Below, piece by piece: positions 25,256 through 33,963 of a DNA stretch of 64,000 nt. A program made the translations under genes and the position numbers. The DNA is taken from positions 372,001-436,000 of the forward strand of contig CAWAJT010000007.1 of the NCBI GenBank assembly GCA_963782415.1, read 5' to 3'. Source of the DNA: Bog-473 sp963782415. Its GTDB lineage: Bacteria; Actinomycetota; Acidimicrobiia; Acidimicrobiales; RAAP-2. The notes under the pieces were generated by a model. The model searched no databases. It worked only from the letters and a program-made list of their open reading frames with translations, and was not told the DNA's origin. How positions within the stretch are numbered: the first letter of the stretch is position 1; each line of letters starts with the position of its first letter.

Positions 25256-26869
25256 CTAGGGCGTGCCTCCGGTCCCGCCCGAGTTCCCGAAGCCGGGGAA
25301 GCCTCCTCCACCGAAGGGGTTGGTCGTCCCGCCGGTCGACCCACTCCCCTGCTGCTGCTGCGCCTCGGCCTGGGTCCCGAGCGTCGCCGTGGTGGTGCGC
25401 TTGCTGTCGCCCACGTAGTAGATGATCGACACCGTCTGTCCCGCCTTGGCCTTCTGGACGGCCTTTTGCAGGTCGTCCGACGACGTGATGGTGGCGCCGT
25501 TGACGTTGACGATCACGTCACCTTGCACCAGGCCGGCCTTGGCCGCCGGCGATCCCGGGACCACGGTGAGGATCACGGCACCGGTGGTGGGCGTGAAGCC
25601 GTATTGCTGGCGCAGAGCTGGCGTGAGGGTGGTGATGTCGACGCCGAGATAGCCGCCCCCGTTGCCGGACTGGCCGCCCCTCTGGAGCTCGGCGATGAGC
25701 GATTCCACCGATGCGGCCGGGATCGCGAAGCCGATGTTCTGCGATGAGGTCCCGTCGCTCGACGTACCGGCCACGGCGGTATTCATGCCTATGACCTGGC
25801 CCGACGTGTCGATCAGCGGTCCCCCGGAGTTGCCGGGGTTGATGGCGGCGTCGGTCTGGATCATGTTCTGGAGGGTTTCGGTCTGGGTGCCCACTCCCCC
25901 GGCGGTCACGGAGCGGCCGAGCGCCGAGATGATGCCCTGGGTCACCGTCGGCGTGCCGGCCGCCAGGCCCAACGCGTTACCGATGGCGACGACGGCGTCG
26001 CCTACCACGGCCTTGCCCGAATTCCCGAACGTCACGGTGGGCAGACCCGAGGCGTTGGTGATCTTGAGGAGCGCCATGTCCTTGTTCTGGTCGTAGCCGA
26101 CCAGCGTCGCCGGCAGCGGCTTGGTCTGGCCGTACTCGGTCACCGTGATGGAGCCCTTGTTGCCGCCTTCGCTGTAGAGCTCAATGACGTGGTTGTTGGT
26201 CATGACTTCACCGTCGGAGGTGATGATCATGCCGGTGCCCTGGTCCTCGCCCTGTCCGGACTTCACGTCGATGGAGACGACAGAGTGGATGACCTTGTTC
26301 ACGAGCTGTGGGATCGTCACGTTCCCACTGAGGACGGCCGCGCCCGGTGCCGCGCTGCTCTCGTGGATGGTCACGCCGGAGCCGCCGCCCCCGTTGCCAT
26401 TGTTCGTCAACGCGGTGACACCGGCGCCGATGGCGCCGCCGATGAGCGCGGCGACAATGGCCACGGGCAGCCACGACCGCCACCGGCCGGGGCCGCTGCG
26501 CTGCGCGGGGGCGCCCGATGTCGATGGCGGGTAGGTGAACGGGACCATGGCAGGTGTGGGGGTTGCTGGCGTGGCCGCGCCCGTGTCATAGCCGCTCGGC
26601 GGTACCCAGGCCCCCGGTGGCGGTGGGGGCGCGGGCACCTCGCTCGACGGTTGGAAGCCCGGTGGCGTCGTCGACGCCGACGGCGCGATCGGTGCAGGGT
26701 CGAGCGCGTCCTCGCCAGACGCAGCAGGGTCAGCGGCGGCGGGGGTCACGGCAGTTTCCCCTTCCCCCGTCCCGTCGGGACCGGCCGAGGCCGTCGCCGG
26801 CGATTCGGCATCGGAACCGGGTGTGCCGGCAGCGGGCTCGGGCCCTGGCTGCTCGGTCTCCTCGCTCAT
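25256..26869 (-). CDS. HtrA/DegP-like membrane serine protease with PDZ domain
   Basis: The 537-residue protein has an acidic Pro-rich cytoplasmic N-terminus (about 1-120), one membrane segment (WLPVAIVAALIGGAIGAGV), a trypsin-like protease domain and a C-terminal PDZ domain. The catalytic residues are His in MTNNHVI, Asp in NKDMALLKI and Ser in GNSGGPLID. The PDZ starts at GGYLGVDI and has VQGDVIVNVNG. It ends in a Gly/Pro/Phe-rich tail. It should degrade misfolded proteins outside the membrane. The start was set at ATG 26869, where AGGAGG precedes by five bases on the minus strand; the frame is open further but without similarity. Confidence 0.9.
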   Translation of the reverse strand: MSEETEQPGPEPAAGTPGSDAESPATASAGPDGTGEGETAVTPAAADPAASGEDALDPAPIAPSASTTPPGFQPSSEVPAPPPPPGAWVPPSGYDTGAATPATPTPAMVPFTYPPSTSGAPAQRSGPGRWRSWLPVAIVAALIGGAIGAGVTALTNNGNGGGGSGVTIHESSAAPGAAVLSGNVTIPQLVNKVIHSVVSIDVKSGQGEDQGTGMIITSDGEVMTNNHVIELYSEGGNKGSITVTEYGQTKPLPATLVGYDQNKDMALLKITNASGLPTVTFGNSGKAVVGDAVVAIGNALGLAAGTPTVTQGIISALGRSVTAGGVGTQTETLQNMIQTDAAINPGNSGGPLIDTSGQVIGMNTAVAGTSSDGTSSQNIGFAIPAASVESLIAELQRGGQSGNGGGYLGVDITTLTPALRQQYGFTPTTGAVILTVVPGSPAAKAGLVQGDVIVNVNGATITSSDDLQKAVQKAKAGQTVSIIYYVGDSKRTTTATLGTQAEAQQQQGSGSTGGTTNPFGGGGFPGFGNSGGTGGTP

Positions 26870-27033
26870 CTCATCCTCCTGCAGGAACACGGTCGTCCGC
26901 ACCGCGACGCGGTGGGTGCTGGCCCGCCCCGGCCTCTCCCGTTGTCCAGGGGACGTCCGAAGCCATGTTACGGGATGGCCGGCGCGTGCCGGCATCGGGG
27001 TAGGGGCGCCAGGCGCGGTAGCGTGTCCGCCGC

Positions 27034-28308
27034 ATGTCCCGCCGGATTGACATCGAATTGACGAGCCAGACGGCCGATGGGTCGTGGACCTGGCGCGCCG
27101 CCGGCGCGCGGCAGCCCAAAGGCACCGTGGCGGCGGACCTGGTGCCCTCCGGTGAAGCGGTCGGTGCCGTGTTGCGGGCGGACGTCGAGATCGGACTCGA
27201 GGGTATTGAGGTCCTGTCGTTGAGCGCCGCCAAGCCGGCTCGCTCGCCCGAGAAGACCGAAGGCCGGATTGAGGTCAAGGGCACGCCGAGGCGCGCCCCG
27301 GACGTATCGGTCATTCTGGCGCCGGGGTCGGACAAGCGTCGACGCAACCGCGACGACGATGGTGCGCCCCGCGGCGGGCGGGGCGATGCTCGCGCTGGCG
27401 GTCGCCGTGGGCCCGACGGCGAGGGACGGCGCGATGACCGCGGAAGTGATCGTTCGGCGCGCGCCGGCGGCGGACCCCGTCGACCCGGTGGCCGGCGTCC
27501 CGGCGAAGGAGACGGTCGACCCGCCCGGGGCGAGCGACCTGTCGTGCCGACGTCCACCGTGCATCGCAACGCCATGTTGGCGGCGCTGCGGCCCGAGCAG
27601 ATCCCCGTGGCCGAGCAACTCCTGCGGGGAGGGCTGCAGGCGGTCCGTCAGGCGATCGAGACCCAGAACACCTCGAACAAGGCGGCCGGGAAGCCCCCCG
27701 TCTCCTCCGACGCGCTGTTGGGTATGGCCGACGAGCTGTTACCGGCGGTCCGCCTGGCCGACTGGAAGGACCGCGCCTCGGTGGCGCAGACCGCGGGCAA
27801 GGACTACCGCCTGCGCGAGCTGCGCGCCGTCGTGGCTGCCTCGCGGACGGTGAACCTCGACGAAGAGGGCCGGGCCATGGCCAAGGCACTGCAAGAATCG
27901 CTCGACCAGCGGACGACGGCGCTGCGCGAGGAATGGCTGGCCCGGATCACGAACGCGCTGAACGATGGCCGCGTGCTGCAGGCGGTCGAGGCCTCCATCA
28001 GGCCCCCCGAGCCGGGCACCCGCTGCCCTGCCGAGTTGGCCGTCCGTCTGGCCACGGCGGCCGGAGAGGCCATGCGCGCCGACGTGGCGCCCGAGGACTG
28101 GATGCGCCTACTCGACGCGGTTGTGGCCTCGCCGGTGCGCCGGACGGTGAAGCCGGCGGGGATCCCCGACGACGAGGTGGCGAAGCAGGCGGCGCGCAAC
28201 GCCGCCGGCGCCGTTCCGGCCCTGGCCAAGCTGTTGGGACTTCGCATTCCGCCACCCCCACCCCGGCGGGTCAACGCTGAGCGCCGCTTCAGTCCAACCG
28301 GCGGCTGA
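27034..28308 (+). CDS. Conserved-looking hypothetical with Arg/Gly-rich linker
   Basis: I do not recognise this 424-residue protein. The N-terminal part (about 1-95) looks like a small beta domain (RIDIELTSQTADGSWTWRA, GAVLRADVEIGLEGIEVLSL). The middle (about 95-170) is very rich in Arg, Gly and Asp (GGRGDARAGGRRGPDGEGRR), like RGG boxes that bind RNA or ribosomal complexes. The C-terminal part (about 175-424) is helical with regular charge, including MLAALRPEQIPVAEQLLRGG and MADELLPAVRLADWKDRASV. An RNA-associated role is a guess from composition. Its last 20 bases overlap the end of the convergent GNAT gene. Confidence 0.75.
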   Translation: MSRRIDIELTSQTADGSWTWRAAGARQPKGTVAADLVPSGEAVGAVLRADVEIGLEGIEVLSLSAAKPARSPEKTEGRIEVKGTPRRAPDVSVILAPGSDKRRRNRDDDGAPRGGRGDARAGGRRGPDGEGRRDDRGSDRSARAGGGPRRPGGRRPGEGDGRPARGERPVVPTSTVHRNAMLAALRPEQIPVAEQLLRGGLQAVRQAIETQNTSNKAAGKPPVSSDALLGMADELLPAVRLADWKDRASVAQTAGKDYRLRELRAVVAASRTVNLDEEGRAMAKALQESLDQRTTALREEWLARITNALNDGRVLQAVEASIRPPEPGTRCPAELAVRLATAAGEAMRADVAPEDWMRLLDAVVASPVRRTVKPAGIPDDEVAKQAARNAAGAVPALAKLLGLRIPPPPPRRVNAERRFSPTGG

Positions 28309-28744
28309 GCGTCAGCAGGCGAGCCGTGAAGCCCGCCGCCTCCAGGCGCTGTTTGGTGGTCCGATCGCCCGGAAGGGCGAGGGCGTCGACGCCGTCACAG
28401 CCGCGCTCGGCGCACCAGGCGACGGCCGCCTCCATCATCGCTGTGCCGACGCCCACGCCCCGGGCGCCGTTCTCCACGTAGCAACACTCGATCAGGCCGC
28501 TCGCGCGGCCCGGCGGGGCGTCCGAAACCGTGGCGCCGAGGAGCCCGACGACGGCGCCCTCGAACTCGCCCACCAGCAGATGGGCTCGCGCGCCTTGAGT
28601 CCAACGCTCGAGGAGGGAGACGGTGGTGGCCTCTCCGACGAGGGTGGCGCCGCCCCGCATGGACTCGGCGGCCACCAGGGCCTGCGACAGCAGGCGGGTG
28701 CAGATCTGGCGGTCCTCCGCCCGGGCCGGTCGGGCCAGCTCCAC
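28289..28744 (-). CDS. GNAT family N-acetyltransferase
   Basis: The 151-residue protein follows the GNAT fold: PARAEDRQICTRLL at the start, VGEFEGAVVGLLGATV for the central strands, and acetyl-CoA-binding ENGARGVGVGTAMMEAAVAW at about 91-110, where the usual R/QxxGxG/A is seen as ARGVGVG. The end (KQRLEAAGFTARLLTLSRRL) is the typical final strand pair. The substrate is not predictable. Its stop lies two bases from the start of the same-strand upstream gene region at 28747, suggesting one operon with the two genes upstream. Confidence 0.8.
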   Translation of the reverse strand: MELARPARAEDRQICTRLLSQALVAAESMRGGATLVGEATTVSLLERWTQGARAHLLVGEFEGAVVGLLGATVSDAPPGRASGLIECCYVENGARGVGVGTAMMEAAVAWCAERGCDGVDALALPGDRTTKQRLEAAGFTARLLTLSRRLD

Positions 28745-28746
28745 GG

Positions 28747-29304
28747 CTAGGGGCCTGGCGTGCCGCTGGAGCGCTCATCGAGCAGCTGGCCGGCCCGGTT
28801 GAGGATCGTCCGGCGGTTCCGGGTGGAGGCCTCATAGCGCTGGACGGCGCGGAGCTCGTCCGCGCCGAGGCTCTCGAGCCGCCGGACCACCTGCGACGCG
28901 CTCAGAGTGTCGTAGTCGGCCAGGGCCCCGTCGACGATGGCGGCGGCGGCCGGGTCGGGGGCGGCAGGAGAGGGCGGCGCAGGCTGCTCCGGAACGGGCG
29001 GCGCCGCCGTCGCGCCGCCTGCAGTACCGCCGGACTCGGCTGTCTCGTCCGCCGCGCCGTGACCCAACAGGTCGCCCAGGCGCGCCGCGAGCTGGCGTTG
29101 CTTCTGGTTGACGACGAAACGCCCGACGAAGAGCGCGTTGCCCACGTGGAGCTCGACGCGTCGCCGTCCTTCGGCGAGGAGGCTCGGGAGTTCCTCGACT
29201 ACCGACACGGCGGCCCCCACCGGGGCGACGATGCAGGTGTCGAAGGTGTGGCGGAACGCGCTCGCCGCGCGCGGCCCACCGTCGGAGCCATTGTTCTCAG
29301 ACAC
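28747..29304 (-). CDS. Hypothetical protein, amphipathic N-terminus and helical C-terminus
   Basis: The 185-residue protein is unrecognised. The N-terminal 80 residues carry an amphipathic segment (FDTCIVAPVGAAVSVVEELP) and a helix VNQKQRQLAARLGDLLG. A low-complexity Ala/Pro/Gly linker follows. The last 60 residues form a compact helical unit (LSASQVVRRLESLGADELRAV, then YEASTRNRRTILNRAGQLL). It somewhat resembles actinobacterial membrane- or lipid-droplet-associated proteins of this size, but that is uncertain. The GTG start overlaps the DUF4193 gene end by eight bases, so expression is probably coupled. Confidence 0.65.
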   Translation of the reverse strand: MSENNGSDGGPRAASAFRHTFDTCIVAPVGAAVSVVEELPSLLAEGRRRVELHVGNALFVGRFVVNQKQRQLAARLGDLLGHGAADETAESGGTAGGATAAPPVPEQPAPPSPAAPDPAAAAIVDGALADYDTLSASQVVRRLESLGADELRAVQRYEASTRNRRTILNRAGQLLDERSSGTPGP

Positions 29305-29803
29305 AATCCCGGCAGAGCATCTTCTTTTTGTCTGCCAGTTGGCTGGGGTGCTTCACCAAGAAGCAGGAGCGACACACGAACTCATCGGGCTGCTTGGGCA
29401 GCACGCGTTCGTTGCCCTCTGCCTTGTCCTCTTGATCGGTTGCCTCTTCGTCCTCGGGCTCGTCCTCGACGACGAGCCGCTCCTTGAGGATCACGTCGAG
29501 GCTGGCCTCGACGTCCTCGTCCTCGGGCTCCTCCTCTTCCTCGTCGTCATCGCCGTCGCCCGACCGCTCCACCACGGCGGCGGGCGACGGCGTCAGGATC
29601 TCCTCGGCTTCTTCCTCTTCTTCGTCGTCATCACCGTCGCCGGGGACGACGAGGTCGTCATCGTCGTCTTCGAGTGCGTCAACTTCGAGGTCGGCGTCAT
29701 CGATGTCGACGTCGAGATCGTCCTCTACGACGACGTCTTCCTCGTCTACTTCCGGGGCCTCTGGCACCGCTGCTTCGGCCTTGGCCTTCTTCTTGGTCGG
29801 CAT
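29297..29803 (-). CDS. DUF4193 family acidic zinc-ribbon protein
   Basis: The 168-residue protein begins MPTKKKAKAEAA and then runs through long Asp/Glu stretches (about residues 18-110). The conserved end has LKERLVVEDEPEDEEA and PDEFVCRSCFLVKHPSQLAD, then KKKMLCRDCV, giving two CxxC pairs that would hold a zinc ion. This is the DUF4193 family, common in actinobacteria, with no known function. It has far more acidic residues than usual family members that I recall. The ATG at 29803 was chosen over a longer frame because family similarity and the Lys-rich start begin there. Confidence 0.85.
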   Translation of the reverse strand: MPTKKKAKAEAAVPEAPEVDEEDVVVEDDLDVDIDDADLEVDALEDDDDDLVVPGDGDDDEEEEEAEEILTPSPAAVVERSGDGDDDEEEEEPEDEDVEASLDVILKERLVVEDEPEDEEATDQEDKAEGNERVLPKQPDEFVCRSCFLVKHPSQLADKKKMLCRDCV

Positions 29804-30151
29804 TGTGCCGCGGGAGCATAGACGGTTCGCGAGACCATTCGATCGCTCTGGGGACGGAGCCCATCCGCCCGCTGCGATCAGCAATTCGTCACGGAGGGGC
29901 GGGAGGGCCCTGGGGTCTTTGGCGCCATCTCACAGACCTGGATGGGCCAGGCAAGCGACACGTTCTCTACTCGACCCCCAGGGCCAACCTCCGCCTCTCA
30001 CAGCATCCCCACCTGCTGCTACCGATGCGTCTGTCGCATCTGCAGCGTCCCAGGGGCGTCGGGGACTGCGCCGTACATTACGCAAATCCGGGGTGGGGTC
30101 GTCAAGAAGCATTCGGCCGCCCCCACCAGGGAGGACGACGGTACTTCCTGG
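29804..30151. other. Region with no recognisable gene
   Basis: About 350 bases lie between the DUF4193 start and the end of the ThyX-like gene, both on the minus strand. No frame has a convincing product, no tRNA-like fold was noticed, and no clear terminator is visible. It should hold the DUF4193 promoter and the terminator of the long operon upstream. Confidence 0.5.
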
Positions 30152-31795
30152 TCAATGCATTGCAGATTTTTCCGACCGTCGACGTTCGGCCCGGCGCTCG
30201 GACTCGAGTCGTTCAAGGTCGGTCGAGCCATGGTCGACGAAGGTCATGGCGTCGGCGATGGCGCGATGACCGGCAACCTCGGCGATGGCGCGATGCATCT
30301 GCTGCGCCACTCTCCGGTACGCGGGGTGGCCCTGCGCGCCGGACCGCAGCTCAATGAGGTGCATCGCTTCGCGCGCATTGCATTGCATGACGTAGCGGAT
30401 GCGGTGCGCCAGTGCCACGACGTAGGACGCTTGCTCGGCGAAGTCGGGCACCAAGGACCGGTAGAGCTCTTCGGCGCGACCGATGGCTTCGTCATAACGC
30501 TCCCCCAGGCCCGCCTCGGCCACGAGTGCCGGCATGTCGTAGCCGAGGCCGATGCCGAGCCGTTGCCATTCGATCGTGAGCATCCGGTGACGCTGCAGGT
30601 CGCGGAAGGCGCCGTAGTCGGTCATCAGTTCGAAGCGGTAGTCGGTTCGCTCGAAGGCGCGCCCGGGCCGATGCCGGCGATTGCGACGCTCGCCGACATA
30701 AGCGGCCAGCAGCGCGACGCGGTCCTCGTGTCCGAGCCGCCGCACGCGGCGTGCCGCCTCACGCTCGCTGCACCCGAGATGGGAGAAACAAGCTGCGACC
30801 AGGACCTTCTCTTCCCCGTCCGGATCGAAGTCGACGAGCGTCACCTCGGGTTCGCCCGCACCGTCGCCCGACGCCTGGGTGTCGGGCGACCCGAGGTCCG
30901 GCCACAAGCGGGCCACCAGACGCGACGTGCGATCGCGTGTCGTGGCCAGGTAGTCGGACCACTCCCCCCCGCGTTCGGGAACGTCGACGCGCTGGAGGAA
31001 CGACGGAATGACCTTGCGCAACTCGCCCAACATCATGTCGGCGTAGTGCCGCGCTTCGGGCAGAGGGTGTGCGCGCATGCGCAGCAACAGCTGCTCGTAG
31101 GACTGGCCCGTGCCGTAAATCCCGATGTTCGACAGCGACGCCGCCGGCAACAGTCCGCGCAAGGCATCGAGCGACTTGGCCCGGGTGGCCTGGCGGTACA
31201 CGAAGTCGCTGTCGCCGGCCTGCTGCGGGAACCGCTCGGCCACCCATGCCTGCATCTGGGGCAGGAGCGCGCCGTATGTGTCGAACACGCGGTCCATCTC
31301 GCCGACGAAACGGGCTCCGTGCGGTGAGTCGAGGATCTCGGGTGGCCGGAAGTAGCGGTACTGCCCGTTGTCCAACCGTTGGTTGTACGCGATGTAGCGC
31401 GTCGATTGTTCGAGGTACGCCATGAGGCGGCCCCACTCCAAAATCTTCGAGAGGACGTTGGAGGCTTGCTCGCATGCGAGGTGGACACCCCCGAGTTGCG
31501 CCACCGAATCGTCGCCGTACTCGACGAAGACCTTCTCGTAGAGCTGCTCCGCCCGCTCGAGCCCCACCGTCGCATCGACAGTGGCGTCGCCCGTGATGTC
31601 GAGCTCCCTGACGAACTCGTCGAGGAAGAGCCGACGAAGGCTCTTGGGCGAGCGCGAGTAACGGGCAAAGAGCGCTCCCTTGACGACTTCCGGCAGGTTG
31701 ACCAGGGCAAAGACCGGCTGGTCCAGGTTCGTGACGTAGCGGCGAAGGACAGCTTCCTCGTCGGCCGTGAACCGCTCTTCGGAGTACGGAAACAT
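30152..31795 (-). CDS. thyX: Long double-domain ThyX-like (FAD-dependent thymidylate synthase family) protein
   Basis: At 547 residues this is more than twice the size of classical ThyX (about 220-250). Both halves resemble it. The first half has FVEYGDDSVAQLGGVHLACE and AYLEQSTRYIAYNQRLDNG, then YRYFRPPEI. The second has DYGAFRDLQRHRMLTIEWQR, VALAHRIRYVMQCNAREAMH and ELRSGAQGHPAYR. The classical RHRxxSxNxxSxR signature is degenerate (RHRMLTIEWQRLG), so catalysis of dUMP methylation is not assured. It follows helY by 47 bases at the end of the proteasome-Tat cluster. A thymidylate-related or other FAD role is inferred. Confidence 0.75.
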   Translation of the reverse strand: MFPYSEERFTADEEAVLRRYVTNLDQPVFALVNLPEVVKGALFARYSRSPKSLRRLFLDEFVRELDITGDATVDATVGLERAEQLYEKVFVEYGDDSVAQLGGVHLACEQASNVLSKILEWGRLMAYLEQSTRYIAYNQRLDNGQYRYFRPPEILDSPHGARFVGEMDRVFDTYGALLPQMQAWVAERFPQQAGDSDFVYRQATRAKSLDALRGLLPAASLSNIGIYGTGQSYEQLLLRMRAHPLPEARHYADMMLGELRKVIPSFLQRVDVPERGGEWSDYLATTRDRTSRLVARLWPDLGSPDTQASGDGAGEPEVTLVDFDPDGEEKVLVAACFSHLGCSEREAARRVRRLGHEDRVALLAAYVGERRNRRHRPGRAFERTDYRFELMTDYGAFRDLQRHRMLTIEWQRLGIGLGYDMPALVAEAGLGERYDEAIGRAEELYRSLVPDFAEQASYVVALAHRIRYVMQCNAREAMHLIELRSGAQGHPAYRRVAQQMHRAIAEVAGHRAIADAMTFVDHGSTDLERLESERRAERRRSEKSAMH

Positions 31796-31842
31796 GCCCG
31801 GGTAACCATAGGACGGGGGTGACGCGACGGTGGCGGATGGCC

Positions 31843-33963
31843 TCAGACGGCTGGCAGGCCCCCGGCGACGACGCCCCTGAGAATCAGGTCGACCGCCGTA
31901 CGGGCGGCCGTCGCCACCTCGGTGTCGGCCGCCGATGTGGCGATCTGCTGGGCCAGATCGGCCACCGATTTGATGGTCCGCACGAAGTCTCCGGGCGCCA
32001 TGTCACCGACGTCGCGGGCGGCCACGCCCAGCGCGGTGGCGAACGAGGCTCCCCGGGCCCAAGAGGCCACCGACGTGGCCAGGCCGGGCGCAGGCTGGCG
32101 GGTGCGGGGCACCTGGTGCAGCTCCTCCATGGCCCGGATCCGCTCGGCCAGGGAGACCAGGGCCTCCCCCCGCTGGGTCAGCTCGGCTCTGCGCCTGTCG
32201 CCCAGCCGGTCCTGGAGCGGTCGCCGGCGCCGTTCGCCCCGTGGCGTGTGCTGACCCGGGACGCGGCGGGCCCGACGGGGTTCGAAGACCACCGCCGAGA
32301 GCACCCCGGCCAGGACGGCGGGCTCGGCGCCGGTGAAGACCTCGGTCCCCAGAGCCTCGGCGAGCAGCAGATCGGACTCGTGATAGATGCGCGAGAGCCG
32401 ATGGCCCGCCGGCGTCAGGGTCCACGCGTCGAGGTAGCCGGTCTGCTCCAGGACGGCGACCCGACGATCGAGCTGGTGCAGCAGCAGATCCGGTTTCCGG
32501 GCCTGCCACTGGGCGAAGGAGCGCTGGAGCACGGCTTCGGCGGTGTCGCGGTCGAAACGCGAGACCAGGTTCACGGCCAGGTTGTACGTCGGGCGGAAGG
32601 CCGAGCGCAGGTCCGGCGGCGGAGCCGAGGCCACCCGGGCGGACTCGGCGAAAGTCGTCTCGCTCGACCAGGCGACGACGGCGTGCCCCTCCTCGTCCAG
32701 GCCGCGCCGGCCGGCTCGGCCTGTCAATTGAAGGTACTCACCGGAGGTCAGCGTGGCCCGGCCGGAGCCGCCGTACTTGGTGAAGCGCTCAATCACGACC
32801 GAGCGGGCCGGCATGTTGATCCCGAGCGACAGGGTCTCGGTGGCGAAGACGAGCTTGAGCAGGCCGGCGGCGAAGCACTCCTCCACCGTCTCGCGGAAGA
32901 CCGGGACCAGCCCGGCATGGTGGGCCGCCACACCCCGCTCGAGGCCTTCGAGCCATTCGTCGTAGCCGAGGACGCGCAGGTCGTCGTCGTCGAGTGTGTC
33001 GACCCGGCGCTCCACCACCTGGCGGATGGCTGACCGCTCGGCCGCATCGGTGAGGCGCACACCATCGCGCACCACCTGGTGGACGGCGTCGTCGCAGGCG
33101 GCTCGGCTGAAGATGAAGACGATGGCGGGCAGCATCTCGAGACGCCCGAGCTCCTCGACCATCTCGGTTCGGCGGGGCGCCCGAAACGGCAGCCGCGGCC
33201 CCCGTCCGCGCCAGTGCGCGCTCCGGGTTCCCTGCAGGGCACGCCGCACGGCCTGGTCGATGCGCAGCCCCTCACCACCCGGCTGTCCGTTTTCGTGGAG
33301 GAGCGGCGAGAGCTGCACCTCGTCGTCCTCACGCCGGTAAACGGCAAAGTGATGCCGGAGCACAATCGGCCGCTGCCGCTCCACGATCACCGCCGTGTCG
33401 CCGCGCACGGACCGCAGCCAGCCCCCGAGTTCGTCAGCGTTGTTGACGGTGGCGGAGAGGCATACGAAGCGCACCTCGGCCGGACAGAGGACCAACACCT
33501 CTTCCCAGACGCCGCCTCGGTAGGGGTCCTGAATGAAGTGCACCTCGTCGAGGACGACGGTGTGCAGGCCCTCGAGGAGATCGGAGCCGGCGAGCAACAT
33601 GTTGCGGAGCACCTCGGTCGTCATGACGACGACGGGAGCCCGCGGGCGCAGGGTGGTGTCGCCGGTCAACAACCCGACGTGCTCCTCGCCGTAGGACGCG
33701 ACCAGCTCCCCATATTTCTGGTTCGAGAGTGCCTTCAGTGGCGTCGTGTAGAAGGCCTTGCCCCGCGCCGAGAGGGCGCGGTGCACGGCGTAGGCCGCCA
33801 CCAGCGTTTTGCCCGAGCCGGTGGGGGCGGACACCAGAACCGAGTGGCCCGAGTCAAGTGAGTGGAAGGCCTCATGTTGGAATTCGTCGAGGGCGAACGG
33901 GAGGTCAGCTTCGAATTCCGCCGCCCCGGCCGTCGCTGGGACGGGCCACGGGAAGGCCGTCAA
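31843..33963 (-). CDS. helY: Ski2/Mtr4-like DEAD/DEAH-box RNA helicase
   Basis: This 706-residue SF2 helicase has motif I APTGSGKT (about 46-53), motif II DEVH in VVLDEVHFIQDPYRGG, motif III SATVNN, and motif VI QLTGRAGRRGLDEEG. The C-terminal part (about 450-706) is a helical DSHCT-like region. It resembles HelY of mycobacteria, which lies next to tatC there too. It probably unwinds structured RNA. The start is a TTG at 33963 in a TTGA overlap with the tatC stop, an uncommon start codon supported by the coupling seen elsewhere in this cluster. Confidence 0.88.
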   Translation of the reverse strand: MTAFPWPVPATAGAAEFEADLPFALDEFQHEAFHSLDSGHSVLVSAPTGSGKTLVAAYAVHRALSARGKAFYTTPLKALSNQKYGELVASYGEEHVGLLTGDTTLRPRAPVVVMTTEVLRNMLLAGSDLLEGLHTVVLDEVHFIQDPYRGGVWEEVLVLCPAEVRFVCLSATVNNADELGGWLRSVRGDTAVIVERQRPIVLRHHFAVYRREDDEVQLSPLLHENGQPGGEGLRIDQAVRRALQGTRSAHWRGRGPRLPFRAPRRTEMVEELGRLEMLPAIVFIFSRAACDDAVHQVVRDGVRLTDAAERSAIRQVVERRVDTLDDDDLRVLGYDEWLEGLERGVAAHHAGLVPVFRETVEECFAAGLLKLVFATETLSLGINMPARSVVIERFTKYGGSGRATLTSGEYLQLTGRAGRRGLDEEGHAVVAWSSETTFAESARVASAPPPDLRSAFRPTYNLAVNLVSRFDRDTAEAVLQRSFAQWQARKPDLLLHQLDRRVAVLEQTGYLDAWTLTPAGHRLSRIYHESDLLLAEALGTEVFTGAEPAVLAGVLSAVVFEPRRARRVPGQHTPRGERRRRPLQDRLGDRRRAELTQRGEALVSLAERIRAMEELHQVPRTRQPAPGLATSVASWARGASFATALGVAARDVGDMAPGDFVRTIKSVADLAQQIATSAADTEVATAARTAVDLILRGVVAGGLPAV

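Noticed and set aside
29108..29821. A plus-strand frame with many Val/Leu/Phe that looks like a membrane protein
   Set aside because: It is the complement of the Asp/Glu-rich DUF4193 gene; acidic codons read backwards give hydrophobic runs.
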